64,000 nucleotides of DNA, taken from NCBI RefSeq assembly GCF_902459485.1, contig NZ_LR699119.1, positions 992,001 to 1,056,000 of the forward strand. The letters run 5' to 3'. Every line of letters starts with the position of its first letter. Positions within the stretch are counted from its first letter, which is position 1. Below are positions 8,316-17,917 of this stretch, in pieces. This DNA is from Aquicella siphonis (lineage in GTDB: Bacteria; Pseudomonadota; Gammaproteobacteria; DSM-16500). The notes beneath the pieces were generated by a model, which worked only from the letters and a program-made list of their open reading frames with translations, had not been told where the DNA came from and did no database searches. A program made the position numbers and the translations under genes.

Positions 8316-8795
8316 ATGAAGTTCAAGTTATTATCTGCAGTGGCAGCCAGCGCTGTCCTTTTTTCACATTTGTCAGCGGCAGAGCCGTTAAGCGCGGCGG
8401 GGCCGATCTCACAATCCATACAGATTACCAACCTGCTGGCCAATACCGATCTGCAGGATTCGACCATGACTCAGACATCTGTCATGGTAAGCGCCTATAA
8501 TGGCGGTAAATCACCTTGCTGGAGTGCAAAAGTCGATTACCAGAATGATTACACTTTTCATGTGGGGCCGCGGTTGGGTTGCACGGACAAGATATATCAG
8601 CTGGTGATTGATCCCATTCCCGTTGGCGGCAAGTTAAAGACTTATACTGGCCCGTATGGAATCAATATCGATGTTTCCAAATTTGCGACCCAGATCATTC
8701 TGGTGCAAGACCAGAAACCGGAATTTGATCCTTTAAACGGAATGATCAAGACTCCCGGAACCATGAAGGCTAAAGTGCAGATGCAGTTACAATAA
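8316..8795 (+). CDS. Secreted protein of unknown function
   Basis: 159-residue protein with a signal peptide (residues 1-21, cleaved after LSAAE) and a beta-rich mature part. It contains two cysteines (SPCWSAK and RLGCTDK) that may form a disulfide. Ribosome site GGGGAG precedes the ATG. It is divergent from the symporter gene. I do not recognise the family; a periplasmic or secreted location is likely. Confidence 0.65.
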   Translation: MKFKLLSAVAASAVLFSHLSAAEPLSAAGPISQSIQITNLLANTDLQDSTMTQTSVMVSAYNGGKSPCWSAKVDYQNDYTFHVGPRLGCTDKIYQLVIDPIPVGGKLKTYTGPYGINIDVSKFATQIILVQDQKPEFDPLNGMIKTPGTMKAKVQMQLQ

Positions 8796-8815
8796 GATAA
8801 GCTGTTTCAAGAATT

Positions 8816-8870
8816 ATTTGTCCCGGCTGTTAGCAGCCAAACAGCTCAACGCGTGGCGGCCGGGACAAAT
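8816..8870. terminator. 12-bp perfect inverted repeat with 31-base loop
   Basis: Arms at 8816-8827 and 8859-8870 (ATTTGTCCCGGC and its complement) are perfect. The loop has a possible smaller stem (CTGTT/AACAG). It sits 20 bases after the stop of the secreted-protein gene, so a terminator or 3'-stability element is the simplest reading. The long loop and the AT ends are unusual for that and leave a small structured RNA or mobile-element remnant open. Confidence 0.45.
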
Positions 8871-9043
8871 TGTACGCAACCCGCCCCTCATCTTTGCCAT
8901 TGTCCGCTTGACCACTGTTTCCCCATAGCGCGCGCCGCGTGCGAGTGTACCACATTTCATCACGTAAAAATCGGCTATGATAATATATAGTGTGTCACTG
9001 CATTCCATAACAGTTTGGTCATGATAATAAACGAGGAGTGGCC

Positions 9044-9673
9044 ATGTGGTTATTTAATAAGAAAATCATTGGGACGGTGGTATTCATAGCCGTGTTTGTG
9101 CTGGTAACGGGCGCGGCTACCAGTGCCATTAATGGAAAGGAAGATAATTCACCAAAAACAAGCAAGGATGACAATAAATCAACAAATCAAATAGCTCTGG
9201 ATAAATTTTATGAAAATCGAGGAAGTAAATTTAGTATCAAGTATCCGTCTGACTGGATATATGACAACACAGAAGAAGGATCGGTATTATTCAGTGGCAA
9301 AAAAGGAACCGCTGCTTATTATTCCACGGTAAATATTCAGACCGTCTTGAGTAAGAAATCAGGCGGTGAATATAAGTCCATTGATGACATCATTGCCGAT
9401 GTCAGAGAGCAGGTATTGAAAGAATCCCCAAAAGCAAACTTTCTTGCACACGGCCCTTTCTCCCTGATTCAGCCGGATGGCTCCAGTCTCAAGGGGGAAT
9501 ATCTGACTTTTATTTATACGTACGAAGGCAGTATTATTGAGCAATGGCAGATTGTGGTGCCGCGACAAGATGGCCTGGTTTTTTATACCTGGGCATATAC
9601 CGCTCCCATAGAGATGTATGGTGATTATCTTGATATAGCCAAAGCCATGCTCGCTACCTGGGCAATCAACTGA
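9044..9673 (+). CDS. Membrane-anchored PsbP-like protein
   Basis: 209-residue protein with one N-terminal transmembrane anchor (residues 7-25, IIGTVVFIAVFVLVTGAAT), a polar Lys/Asp/Ser linker, and a globular domain starting SKFSIKYPSDWIYD. This YPxxW pattern with alternating beta-strands is typical of PsbP/Mog1-like domains found in many extracytoplasmic bacterial proteins of unknown role. ATG at 9044 is favoured over the in-frame GTG at 9038 because AGGAG lies at 9034-9038. Monocistronic as far as can be seen. Function not assigned. Confidence 0.65.
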   Translation: MWLFNKKIIGTVVFIAVFVLVTGAATSAINGKEDNSPKTSKDDNKSTNQIALDKFYENRGSKFSIKYPSDWIYDNTEEGSVLFSGKKGTAAYYSTVNIQTVLSKKSGGEYKSIDDIIADVREQVLKESPKANFLAHGPFSLIQPDGSSLKGEYLTFIYTYEGSIIEQWQIVVPRQDGLVFYTWAYTAPIEMYGDYLDIAKAMLATWAIN

Positions 9674-10026
9674 CAAATTTTTCGTCGTATGGAATTTGTT
9701 CACTTTCCCCGCGCGCGTCTTCTTCTTGTCTTCTCACGCATGTTTTTATCAGGTCGTGATGTGTTGATAATGGTGTTTGATATGTTCATTTTAATCGCGT
9801 AAATACCTGTACAGGAATGTTTAGAATCTATTACTGTATACATTGTGATTTTATTTTTTAGACGTGTGATTTTTTTCGTCAAATAAAAGAATAAGTTTTT
9901 TCAAAAGTACTTGTTCTTACTAAAACATTCTATTAAAGTATCCGCTCGAATATTTTTGTAATTGGCTTCACAAGCCAGGATGATTTGAAAACAAAATATA
10001 AATGTCCTACCCATAAGGAGATGTAC
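9674..10026. other. AT-rich intergenic region upstream of outer-membrane protein gene
   Basis: 353 bases without a supportable gene, strongly AT-rich toward its right end. It must hold the promoter of the outer-membrane protein gene. A weak candidate is TTGTTC at 9911-9916 with TAAAGT at 9934-9939 (17-base spacing). The AAGGAG at 10015-10020 is the ribosome site of that gene. Confidence 0.4.
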
Positions 10027-10890
10027 ATGAAACACCCACGTTTATCCGCGATTTTCGTCGCAGTGTCCGCAGCTTCATTACTCATGGTTTCCACCACGGG
10101 TTTTGCAGCTCACAAATCTTCTCACAAAGCAACTAAGATGGTTGCCGAGCAAGAAAATTTCAAAGGCGAAGCGAATTTCAAAGCGGAAGTTCCACCACCA
10201 TGCCCGCCAGTCATGATGTTGCATGACGGCTTCTACGTCGGTGTTGGAGTTGGTTATGATTCTTACAGAATTCATCAGTCCAGCAATGTTGACTTCGTTG
10301 ATGTTGCATCAAACTCAGTGCTTGATTCATCTTCCTTGGCGCTGAACCACTCTGCCACAGGCTGGATGGGCGGATTGTTCGCTGGTTACGGCCGTTACTT
10401 TGACTGGTTCTACCTGGGTGCTGAACTCAATGCCAACACCAGCAATGCTGACACCACCTGGACATCCAGCACCACCGTTGGCGATCCAGACTCCAGCTAT
10501 TATGCCAAGATGAAAGCCAGAACTTCTTATGGCGTTGCGCTGTTGCCAGGTATCAAGGTTAACGACTCGTCCTTGTTTTATGCTCGCTTAGGTTACCTGA
10601 GAAGCAACTTCAAGGTTACCGAAACCTACACCAATGTGTTTGATGCCAACACTGCCACCACACGGTCTTCCAGTGACTGGAGAAACGGCTTCAACTACGG
10701 CGTAGGCATTGAAACCTATGTTGCTGAAAACGTCAGCGTCAGAGGCGAATTCACGCATACCTCTTTCAATTCAACCTCTGTTAGCCAGTCGATCACTTCA
10801 GCTGATAACACCACCCGGTTGGCCAGCAACAGCAAATTCAAGCCATCCAACAATGAATATATGCTGAGCTTGTTGTACCACTTTGCATAA
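10027..10890 (+). CDS. Outer-membrane beta-barrel protein (OmpA/Opa-like porin fold)
   Basis: 287-residue protein with a signal peptide (residues 1-24, ending FAAH) and a short Lys/Glu linker. An eight-stranded barrel-like domain then starts at DGFYVGVGVGYDSYRI. Alternating aromatic strands follow: GWMGGLFAGYGRYF, FYLGAELN, FYARLGYLRSNFKV, YGVGIETYVAENVSVRGEFTH (with repeated loops rich in Ser/Thr/Asn), ending EYMLSLLYHFA, the usual barrel-terminal strand. Start chosen at 10027: AAGGAG ends six bases upstream, whereas ATG 10021 abuts it. Codon use is even and regular, suggesting high expression. It is a likely surface protein, comparable to abundant small OMPs of Legionella and Coxiella. Confidence 0.83.
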   Translation: MKHPRLSAIFVAVSAASLLMVSTTGFAAHKSSHKATKMVAEQENFKGEANFKAEVPPPCPPVMMLHDGFYVGVGVGYDSYRIHQSSNVDFVDVASNSVLDSSSLALNHSATGWMGGLFAGYGRYFDWFYLGAELNANTSNADTTWTSSTTVGDPDSSYYAKMKARTSYGVALLPGIKVNDSSLFYARLGYLRSNFKVTETYTNVFDANTATTRSSSDWRNGFNYGVGIETYVAENVSVRGEFTHTSFNSTSVSQSITSADNTTRLASNSKFKPSNNEYMLSLLYHFA

Positions 10891-10897
10891 AGTCTAC

Positions 10898-10928
10898 GGA
10901 GCGGATTGCAGGTTTCGCAGTCCGCTCC
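10898..10928 (+). terminator. Intrinsic-type terminator after OMP gene
   Basis: GGAGCGGA...TCCGCTCC stem, extended by TTGC/GCAG with one wobble, and a short loop, 8 bases after the stop. Only a weak T-tract follows (AGTAGTTTCCC). Confidence 0.7.
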
Positions 10929-11159
10929 AGTAGTTTCCCTTCTGTTTAAATTCTATATATTTTTGCACACAGTCTATTAATCCGATTGTCTAATCTGCTC
11001 ATTTTTAACACTCTTTCACATGCTTCTGGTTGGAAATTTTTGATTCTGTTATTGTTTCACTTTTTTTCGGCAAGGATGTTTGTGAAATTATGCTATTATG
11101 ACTATATTAATAAATGTAAAGATTTAAATTTCTGATCTGATAGCAAAGATGGTGACGGT

Positions 11160-12122
11160 ATGAGCGGATCTCAATTTAAACCTGCATGGTGGCTTCCCAA
11201 TTCTCATATGCAAACAATATGGCCTGCGATTTGCCGCGCCGATATTAAAAACCTGAGTCTGGAGCGTGAGCGTCTTGAATTGCCTGACGGTGATTTTATT
11301 GATCTGGATTGGTGCGGACGAAATCAATCCGGGCCGATTGTACTGGTTTTGCATGGTTTTGAAGGCTCTATCGAATCCCACTATGCAAAAGGCATGCTGC
11401 TTGCTGTCAAACAGCAAGGGTGGCGCGGCTTGTTCATGCATTTTCGTGGCTGCAGCGGCGAACCCAACCGGCTGGCGAGAGGATATCATTCCGGTGAAAC
11501 AGGCGACGTTGATTTTGTGGTGCGTTCCATACTGGATAGAGAACGTCATGCTCAAATCGCAGCGATAGGATATTCACTGGGCGGCAACGTCTTGTTAAAG
11601 TGGTTGGGTGAAACAGGTAATGAAAATCCATTGAAAGCAGCATCTGCTATTTCTGTGCCTTTTGAGTTGCACAAGGCGGCCGACCGGATCACGCAGGGGT
11701 TTTCCCGGTTTTACGAATGGTATCTGGTTAAATGTGCGAAAAACCGATTATTGCAAAAATTTAAAAAAATCTCATCGCCTATTGATCTTGCCGCGCTTTC
11801 GGAAATCGACGGTATTCGTGATCTGGATGGAAAATATACGGTTCCTGTGCATGGGTTTGCCAGTGTCGATCAGTATTACTCATCTTCCAGCAGCAGGCAG
11901 TATCTGCAATCGATAAAGATTCCTACACTTTTAGTGCATTCCAAGGATGATCCATTCATGACAGAAGATGTTATTCCGAATGAGAGTGAATTATCACCGC
12001 ACATTATGCTGGAAGTGACTGATGCGGGCGGTCATGTGGGATTTGTCTCTGGCAGCGTGCCATGGCGTCCCCAGTACTGGCTGGAAGAAAGAGTGCCCGA
12101 ATTTTTGAAATTGCACTTATAA
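11160..12122 (+). CDS. YheT-type alpha/beta-hydrolase
   Basis: 320-residue alpha/beta-hydrolase of the YheT/ABHD1-3 family. N-terminal WWLPNSHMQTIWPA is the family signature. VLVLHGFEGS marks the oxyanion region, IGYSLGGNVLLKWLGE the nucleophile elbow with Ser, HSKDDPFM the acid, and DAGGHVGFV the catalytic His. Bacterial members are predicted esterases of unclear substrate. Ribosome site is weak. The gene is convergent with the peroxidase gene, with a shared hairpin between them. Confidence 0.88.
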   Translation: MSGSQFKPAWWLPNSHMQTIWPAICRADIKNLSLERERLELPDGDFIDLDWCGRNQSGPIVLVLHGFEGSIESHYAKGMLLAVKQQGWRGLFMHFRGCSGEPNRLARGYHSGETGDVDFVVRSILDRERHAQIAAIGYSLGGNVLLKWLGETGNENPLKAASAISVPFELHKAADRITQGFSRFYEWYLVKCAKNRLLQKFKKISSPIDLAALSEIDGIRDLDGKYTVPVHGFASVDQYYSSSSSRQYLQSIKIPTLLVHSKDDPFMTEDVIPNESELSPHIMLEVTDAGGHVGFVSGSVPWRPQYWLEERVPEFLKLHL

Positions 12123-12194
12123 CCATTAGATGATATGAATAAGGTCATTACACACTTTTACAATTAGCCCGATTGGCTAACAAACAAATTGCAA

Positions 12195-12222
12195 ACGCCG
12201 TGACTATCACATGGCACGGCGT
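12195..12222. terminator. Bidirectional terminator hairpin
   Basis: Perfect 8-bp arms ACGCCGTG/CACGGCGT around a 12-base loop lie between the convergent hydrolase and peroxidase genes. This position suits a terminator serving both strands. Confidence 0.65.
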
Positions 12223-12231
12223 CATGCAAGA

Positions 12232-13203
12232 TCAGGGTTGGGTAGATAGGCTTGCTGTCTTGTTTGTGTCTAGTGTCTTGCCTGTGAGTGAATTTAAAAA
12301 CGCGATAATATCCTGACGGTCTTTCTCAGATATTTCAATTCCCAGCTGGTATTTGCCCATCTTGAATACGGCATCATCCAATGTTTGCGCTGCCCCATCG
12401 TGATAATAAGGGGCGGTGAGGGCGATATTGCGTAAGCTCGGTACCTTGAAGACATGTTTGTCTTTTTCCAGTTTGCTGACTTGATAAACGCCTAAATCAG
12501 CAGGTTTGACTGGCAATCCTCTGTCCTTGAAATAATCCTTTGCCACACCCATCTTCTGATACATGCCGCCGCCAATATTGACACCGTTGTGGCATGCGAC
12601 ACAGCCATAAGACTTGAATAAATCATATCCATGCTTTTCCTGTGGTGTGATGGCGGTTGTTTTGCCGCGCAAATAATCATCAAAGCGCGAGGGTGTTGAA
12701 AGCGAGCGCTCAAATTCTGCAATAGCATCGACAATATTGTTCATGTCGATATTCTGATGATAAATCTTTTTAAAGGCGTTAACGTAGCCAGGATCCATTT
12801 TCAGCTTTTTGATGACATCCGGCCAGTTAGCTCCCATTTCAACAGGATTGGTGACCGGGCCTTGAGCTTGTTCCTGCAGAGTGGCGGCCCGGCCATTCCA
12901 GAATTGTCTGAAATTATAAGCGCTGTTATAGACTGTGGGAGCGCGGATTTCACCCTGCTTACCGTTTATGCCGCTGGATACTGCAGTATGGTCGGTTCCT
13001 CCTGTAGAGAGATTATGGCATGAGCTGCAGGCAATAGTATTATTGCCAGACAAGCGCTGATCGTGAAAAAGACGTGCGCCCAATGACACTTTATCAGCAT
13101 TAAGAGGAACTTTCTCCGGAAGAGGCTGCAAGGGTTCTTGTGCATGGGCGAGATGGATCAGACTAATCAATATACATGATCCAGTGATGAATTTATTGCG
13201 CAT
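12232..13203 (-). CDS. Di-haem cytochrome c peroxidase (MauG/CcpA family)
   Basis: 323-residue periplasmic di-haem peroxidase with a signal peptide (residues 1-21, AHAQ). Two c-type haem sites are seen: CSSCH at 59-63 and CVACH at 201-205. Family motifs FHDQRLSGNNTIACSSCH, RAPTVYNSAY, FWNGRAATLQEQAQGP and FKVPSLRNIALTAPYYHDG are present. It reduces hydrogen peroxide with electrons from small cytochromes, protecting against oxidative stress. Ribosome site AAGGA precedes the ATG. The short C-terminal tail after FLNSLTGK is polar and variable. Identity is secure to family level. Confidence 0.92.
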   Translation of the reverse strand: MRNKFITGSCILISLIHLAHAQEPLQPLPEKVPLNADKVSLGARLFHDQRLSGNNTIACSSCHNLSTGGTDHTAVSSGINGKQGEIRAPTVYNSAYNFRQFWNGRAATLQEQAQGPVTNPVEMGANWPDVIKKLKMDPGYVNAFKKIYHQNIDMNNIVDAIAEFERSLSTPSRFDDYLRGKTTAITPQEKHGYDLFKSYGCVACHNGVNIGGGMYQKMGVAKDYFKDRGLPVKPADLGVYQVSKLEKDKHVFKVPSLRNIALTAPYYHDGAAQTLDDAVFKMGKYQLGIEISEKDRQDIIAFLNSLTGKTLDTNKTASLSTQP

Positions 13204-13388
13204 AGTATGTCCTTAAAAATTATTTTTCAAAACCTGGCGTGAATAAGAAGTTTGTATTTTTTTCCGGGAAATATCATACTTAAATTCAAGCCAGTTGCAA
13301 TCAGGCCCTTCTCTGCTTCTTCAATCTGCCACATCCAGCCAACCAGGCTGAAATATCAGTCAAATCATTTAGAATAAAATGGAATTTT

Positions 13389-14657
13389 ATGCATAAAAAA
13401 CGCAGGCGGAATGATGCCGCAATCGCTGGCAATGCCAATAAAACCGAGGTGGAAAAAACTGAGCCGCGAACAAGAGAAAAAGATGGCTCTTCTGTTTTTT
13501 TAATGACTAATCTGGTCTCGCCCCGCCCCCGACAGATATGCAAGCCTTTGCTGATATGGGCGGAAGCCTTACGCAAAGAATTGCGTGATCTCTATGATAA
13601 CAAGCTGACGCGGCTGTGGATTGAAAAGGCAGTGGATGTCTTGAATCAGGCTGTCCGGATTTTCATCCTGTCAGGTCAAAACAAAAGGGCGCGAGACCTT
13701 TGCTATACTCAAATTCATTTGTTTCTGGCCTGGAGCGGCAAAACCAGGCAGACTGATTTATTGAAACACTTGTTCCAGCCCTGGATCCATCTCATTACCA
13801 TCGACAGACATGAAGGGCGTTTTTATGATGCGATTGAAAAATCAAACGTGTTTATCCGCCATGAAGATCATCATGGATGCATGCGTGAAAACAGTCTGTT
13901 GAAGAATTTGATGGATGCCGCGCTGCGCCAGGATAAGGTCTTGTTTGATACGGTCATCCTCCAGGCGATGCTCGAGAGGATCAAACTCTATTTTCATTTG
14001 AAGCAATACCGTGAATTGATAAACTACCTGGATCATTTTCCGGTTCCGGTAACAGGAATGCACCAATGTTTTATTCCTGAAGCCAGATTTATCGCCTATG
14101 TTAATTTGTGCGATACTCGCAGGGCCGTCAATCTGTTGGGATGCGAGGCCATGAAATACCCATCATCCGTGGATCCGATATTAAAATTGCGTGAATGTGA
14201 GTTGCGGTTAACGGCGGGCGTGGATAGAAAAGTTTTGTCGGACATTCAGCATCTTTATCATTTGGCATGGCGGCGCGTTACGATGGAAAATACCCGTTTC
14301 TGTCATATGGATTTTGCTTTGCATACCGCCAGTATCATGGGAATGGCGGGGCGGTTGGAAGATGCGGTCAGGTTGGCGGAATACTGCCATGTTTTAGCCG
14401 TGCAGGCGGAGGATGAGCCATTACAGGCAGAATCCCTGATTCAGTTGTATCAACTGATTCAGGATCGTGAGCGAAAGCAGAAGATTGAGGATTTAATGAT
14501 CATACATTATTTTAATACCCGGTATGCCATTTCACGCGAAAAAATGCTGTCCTGCTATCAGGACTTGAAATTTGTCGAACATCAATATCATCATGATGAG
14601 CTGACTTCACTGTTTGAAGACTGTCTGTCTGCTGAATATTGGCATGGGCATGTCTAA
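13389..14657 (+). CDS. Orphan helical protein, TPR-like
   Basis: 422-residue cytoplasmic protein without signal peptide or membrane segment. The first 45 residues are very basic and polar (MHKKRRRNDAA...). The rest is a run of amphipathic helices, about 35 residues apart, rich in Leu, Ala and Arg, with several Cys and His, suggesting a TPR-like or other alpha-solenoid. I do not recognise a family. The next gene starts 18 bases after its stop, so they may be cotranscribed. Regulatory, scaffold or secreted-effector roles are all possible. Confidence 0.6.
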   Translation: MHKKRRRNDAAIAGNANKTEVEKTEPRTREKDGSSVFLMTNLVSPRPRQICKPLLIWAEALRKELRDLYDNKLTRLWIEKAVDVLNQAVRIFILSGQNKRARDLCYTQIHLFLAWSGKTRQTDLLKHLFQPWIHLITIDRHEGRFYDAIEKSNVFIRHEDHHGCMRENSLLKNLMDAALRQDKVLFDTVILQAMLERIKLYFHLKQYRELINYLDHFPVPVTGMHQCFIPEARFIAYVNLCDTRRAVNLLGCEAMKYPSSVDPILKLRECELRLTAGVDRKVLSDIQHLYHLAWRRVTMENTRFCHMDFALHTASIMGMAGRLEDAVRLAEYCHVLAVQAEDEPLQAESLIQLYQLIQDRERKQKIEDLMIIHYFNTRYAISREKMLSCYQDLKFVEHQYHHDELTSLFEDCLSAEYWHGHV

Positions 14658-14675
14658 CCCTATTTGAGGAAGATT

Positions 14676-16169
14676 ATGGCTATAAAAAAATACCAGCAAT
14701 TAAAGAAGTATTATGCGCGTATTTCACACTTGCAATATGCTCAGCGTATCCTGATGTGGGATGAAGCAGTCATGATGCCGGAAGGTGCCCAGGAAGCGCG
14801 CGCCAGTGCTGTTGCGACACTTAATCTCACCATTCATCGCATGCTGACCGCCAAGCGCATGAAATCCTTGATAGACCAAGCCCGGCATGATGATACCCTG
14901 GAAACCTGGGATGCGATGAATCTGAAATTGATAGAGAAAAAATACATCCGCAGTGTCAGCCTGCCTTCATGGCTGGCAGAAGAGTCTGCCAAGGCCGCAA
15001 TCCTGTGCGAGCAGGCATGGCGCAAATTACGCCCGGAAAATAACTGGAAGGATTTTCTGCCTTTCTTCGAGAAAGTATTCAATTTGGTCAGGGAGGCAGC
15101 TGAAAGAGAAGGTCAGGCATTGGGTATGACGGCTTATGATGCCTTGCTGGATTTGTATGCGCCCGGGTTCAGCCAGAAAAATATTGACATCATATTTTCC
15201 CAGCTTAAGCAGGCGCTGCATCCTCTGGTTACGCAGATCATCGGCAGGCAGAGTGATGATGCGGCGGTTGCGCCTGTCGGGCCTTTTCCGGTTGAGAGTC
15301 AGAGAAACCTTGGCCTTGCGGTGATGAATGCCTTGTGTTTTGATTTTACCCGTGGACGCCTGGATATCAGTCATCATCCATTCTGCTCGGGCGGGCCTTC
15401 GGATGTGCGTATGACGACTCGTTATACCGAGCACGAGTTTCTCTCGTCGCTCTTCGGAATCTGCCATGAAACAGGCCATGCATTATATGAGCAGGGCTTG
15501 CCTGGTGTCTGGGTTGACCAGCCTGTGGGGCAAATTGATAGCATGGTCATGCATGAAAGCCAGTCACTGCTGATTGAAATGGAAGTCTGCCGTTCCATGC
15601 CATTCATAAAATATCTGCAGCCCTTGCTGGTGCAGCGGTTTGGAGACCAGCCTGCTTTCACATTCGAAAATCTGTTCCGGCTGGTGACGCGGGTCACGCC
15701 AGGATATATCCGCGTTGACGCGGATGAAGTCACTTATCCCATGCATGTGATGCTTCGGTATGAACTTGAAAAAGCGCTATTCAGCGGGGAATTATCCATA
15801 CAGGATTTGCCGGCAGCCTGGAATGATTTGATGGTACGGTATCTGGGATTGTCCACGGCAGGTAATGTTAAAAATGGTGTTATGCAGGATGTGCATTGGC
15901 CAGGAGGAGCGTTTGGCTATTTTCCGGCTTATACACTGGGAAGGATGATGGCTGCCCAGTTATTTACAGTGTTTAGTGAGCGTCATCCGCATTCCAGCGG
16001 CGAAGTGCAGTCCGGAAAGTTTAACCATCTCCATAACTGGCTGAGTGAGAATATCTACCAAGCTGCCTCTTCTCTGCCTGTGCAGGAACTACTTACTCGT
16101 ATTACGGGCAAGCCTCTGGAAGCTGGATATTTTCTCGATCATATCCGTGCAAGATATCTGGGCGGTTAG
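14676..16169 (+). CDS. Thermostable carboxypeptidase 1 (M32 family)
   Basis: 497-residue zinc metallocarboxypeptidase of family M32 (carboxypeptidase Taq), usual length about 500. HETGH at 264-268 provides the zinc ligands and catalytic Glu. The family motifs LMWDEAVMMPEGAQEARASA near the N-terminus, DVRMTTRY, GLPGVWVDQPVGQ, HESQSLL and DADEVTYPMHVMLRYE are all present. It removes C-terminal residues from peptides in the cytoplasm. ATG 14676 is chosen over upstream TTG 14664 because TGAGGAAG sits at 14665-14672. Confidence 0.94.
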   Translation: MAIKKYQQLKKYYARISHLQYAQRILMWDEAVMMPEGAQEARASAVATLNLTIHRMLTAKRMKSLIDQARHDDTLETWDAMNLKLIEKKYIRSVSLPSWLAEESAKAAILCEQAWRKLRPENNWKDFLPFFEKVFNLVREAAEREGQALGMTAYDALLDLYAPGFSQKNIDIIFSQLKQALHPLVTQIIGRQSDDAAVAPVGPFPVESQRNLGLAVMNALCFDFTRGRLDISHHPFCSGGPSDVRMTTRYTEHEFLSSLFGICHETGHALYEQGLPGVWVDQPVGQIDSMVMHESQSLLIEMEVCRSMPFIKYLQPLLVQRFGDQPAFTFENLFRLVTRVTPGYIRVDADEVTYPMHVMLRYELEKALFSGELSIQDLPAAWNDLMVRYLGLSTAGNVKNGVMQDVHWPGGAFGYFPAYTLGRMMAAQLFTVFSERHPHSSGEVQSGKFNHLHNWLSENIYQAASSLPVQELLTRITGKPLEAGYFLDHIRARYLGG

Positions 16170-16276
16170 CCTTGTCTGTTTTTCTTAATGCGAATTCGCG
16201 TAGCGGGCGAAACTCTGCCCATGATATATTTCCATGAGACGCATATCACATTTTCCTGGTTTACAGAATTCACGTT

Positions 16277-17155
16277 ATGACTTTATTTTTATTATTCATT
16301 ACCGGCATGTTCGCCGGTACAGTTGACGCGATTGCCGGAGGCGGCGGTCTCATTAGTCTCCCTATGCTTTTGAGCATAGGCATGCCTCCGCATATTGCTT
16401 TTGGCACAAACAAGTTACAGGGAACGATTGGAACATTCATGGCGGTACTTAAGTACTATCGTCATGGCTATATTTCCCTGAAAAAAGTATATAAAGGTGT
16501 GTTGTGGGGGGTGGCCGGCAGTATTTTGGGCGCTGTCGCGTCACAACTGATGAGTAGTGAATTTCTGCATAAAATCATTCCCCTATTGTTATGCGCTATT
16601 TTCGTTTATACAGTCTGTTCGCCCAAGCTGGGGCACCAGGACAGGGAGGCCAGGCTGGGCGAATCCATTTTTTATTTATTATTCGGCTTTGCTCTCGCAT
16701 TTTATGACGGGTTCTTCGGCCCGGGCACAGGTTCATTCTGGGTGTTTGCCCTGACATTTTTCCTGGGATATAACTTAATTAAAGCAACGGCTTATACCAA
16801 GGTGTTCAATTTGAACAGCAGTTTTATTGCAACACTCTGCTTCGCGGCGGGAGGCAATATTGATTACCGTTTCGCGATCGCCATGGCTTTGGGTCAAATC
16901 ATTGGGGGACGCCTTGGCGCGCATCTCGCTATCACTAAAGGCGCGCGCCTGATTCGCCCGGTATTTCTCGGGGTTGTCTCGCTGACTATTGCTTCACTGG
17001 TCTATAAAAATTATGCGAACGCACAGATGATTACGGCACTGAGCAGGCATGCTAACCTGGCGCTGCCAGTCCTGGCTGTCGCGGTCTTGCTTGCCAGTAT
17101 GCTGATTGGGTATTTCCGCCTGATAAAAAGGGAAAAGAGTCAGACACCAGGCTGA
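16277..17155 (+). CDS. TSUP-family permease (TauE/SafE, YfcA-like)
   Basis: 292-residue inner-membrane protein with about eight helices. N-terminal TGMFAGTVDAIAGGGGLISLPMLL and the second-half repeat FYDGFFGPGTGSFWVFALTFFLGYN are the two TSUP signatures. AFGTNKLQGTIGTF is also typical of the YfcA subgroup. The family exports or imports sulfite, sulfonates or thiosulfate-like anions. Substrate cannot be read here, but a CysZ-like and a SulP gene within 8 kb give a sulfur-rich context. Start ATG at 16277. Confidence 0.88.
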   Translation: MTLFLLFITGMFAGTVDAIAGGGGLISLPMLLSIGMPPHIAFGTNKLQGTIGTFMAVLKYYRHGYISLKKVYKGVLWGVAGSILGAVASQLMSSEFLHKIIPLLLCAIFVYTVCSPKLGHQDREARLGESIFYLLFGFALAFYDGFFGPGTGSFWVFALTFFLGYNLIKATAYTKVFNLNSSFIATLCFAAGGNIDYRFAIAMALGQIIGGRLGAHLAITKGARLIRPVFLGVVSLTIASLVYKNYANAQMITALSRHANLALPVLAVAVLLASMLIGYFRLIKREKSQTPG

Positions 17156-17234
17156 GCTCGCCGCAGTTCAATCTGCCATGCAGGCGGCCTGGTTCATGTT
17201 TCAGCGCCATAGACTAAGAGTGAGGAGTTTAACC

Positions 17235-17885
17235 ATGCAAGTAGTGGATTTTCCATTGATTTCAGACCCGAAGGTGTGGGCCATGCGTGTTCAGGAGTGT
17301 CATGAATGCCTGGTCGATTTGAAAGATCTGGGGTTTAACATCAGTCTGGCGAGAGCGAGCTATTATGATGGGTATACAAAAGTACGCCAGACTGTGGCAG
17401 ATAAACTGGTGCAGGCACAAGCCCTTTTGCCGCAAGGCATGGTGTTTCTGTTTTCCGAAGGACATCGGCCTGTCAGTTTACAACGGGAAATGTATCAGGA
17501 ATATTATTCTGTTCTGGCCGCGGCCAATCCGGAATGGGATGAAGAGATTCTCAAACAGGAGACGGTCAAATTTGTGGCTCCACCCCAGGATGTTCCTCCT
17601 CACTCAACCGGCGGAGCGATCGATATCACCTTACTGGATGCCGAAGGCAGGGAAGTGGATATGGGCGGGATACTGGATGAGACACCTGATAAAAACGAAT
17701 ACCGTAATTTCACGGCGGCAACCAATATTTCCAGTCAGGCAAAAGCCAACAGACAGATACTGATAAATGTTTTGTCTCAAGCCGGCTTCGTGAATTATCC
17801 CGCAGAATGGTGGCACTGGTCTTATGGGGATAAATATTGGGCTTATCATGCCCGCAGGCCTTATGCCATTTATGGATCAGTGTGA
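17235..17885 (+). CDS. D-Ala-D-Ala dipeptidase, cytoplasmic form (VanX/M15D)
   Basis: 216-residue zinc dipeptidase of family M15D. Motifs: SEGHRP (transition-state Arg), HSTGGAIDI (zinc ligands His and Asp) and EWWHWSYGDKYW (catalytic Glu and third ligand His). No signal peptide is seen, so it should act in the cytoplasm on D-Ala-D-Ala or related dipeptides from wall recycling. ATG 17235 follows GAGGAG at 17222-17227; the longer frame from 17178 lacks a site. A second, exported M15D gene lies at 29511-30248. Vancomycin resistance is not implied, as no vanH/vanA neighbours are present. Confidence 0.9.
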   Translation: MQVVDFPLISDPKVWAMRVQECHECLVDLKDLGFNISLARASYYDGYTKVRQTVADKLVQAQALLPQGMVFLFSEGHRPVSLQREMYQEYYSVLAAANPEWDEEILKQETVKFVAPPQDVPPHSTGGAIDITLLDAEGREVDMGGILDETPDKNEYRNFTAATNISSQAKANRQILINVLSQAGFVNYPAEWWHWSYGDKYWAYHARRPYAIYGSV

Positions 17886-17917
17886 ATCCAGTGATTCTTC
17901 GCCCTTAGAGACAACGC

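Noticed and set aside
17235-17885. VanX-type dipeptidase as a vancomycin-resistance gene
   Set aside because: No vanH, vanA or vanRS neighbours; M15D enzymes are common in wall recycling of Gram-negative bacteria.
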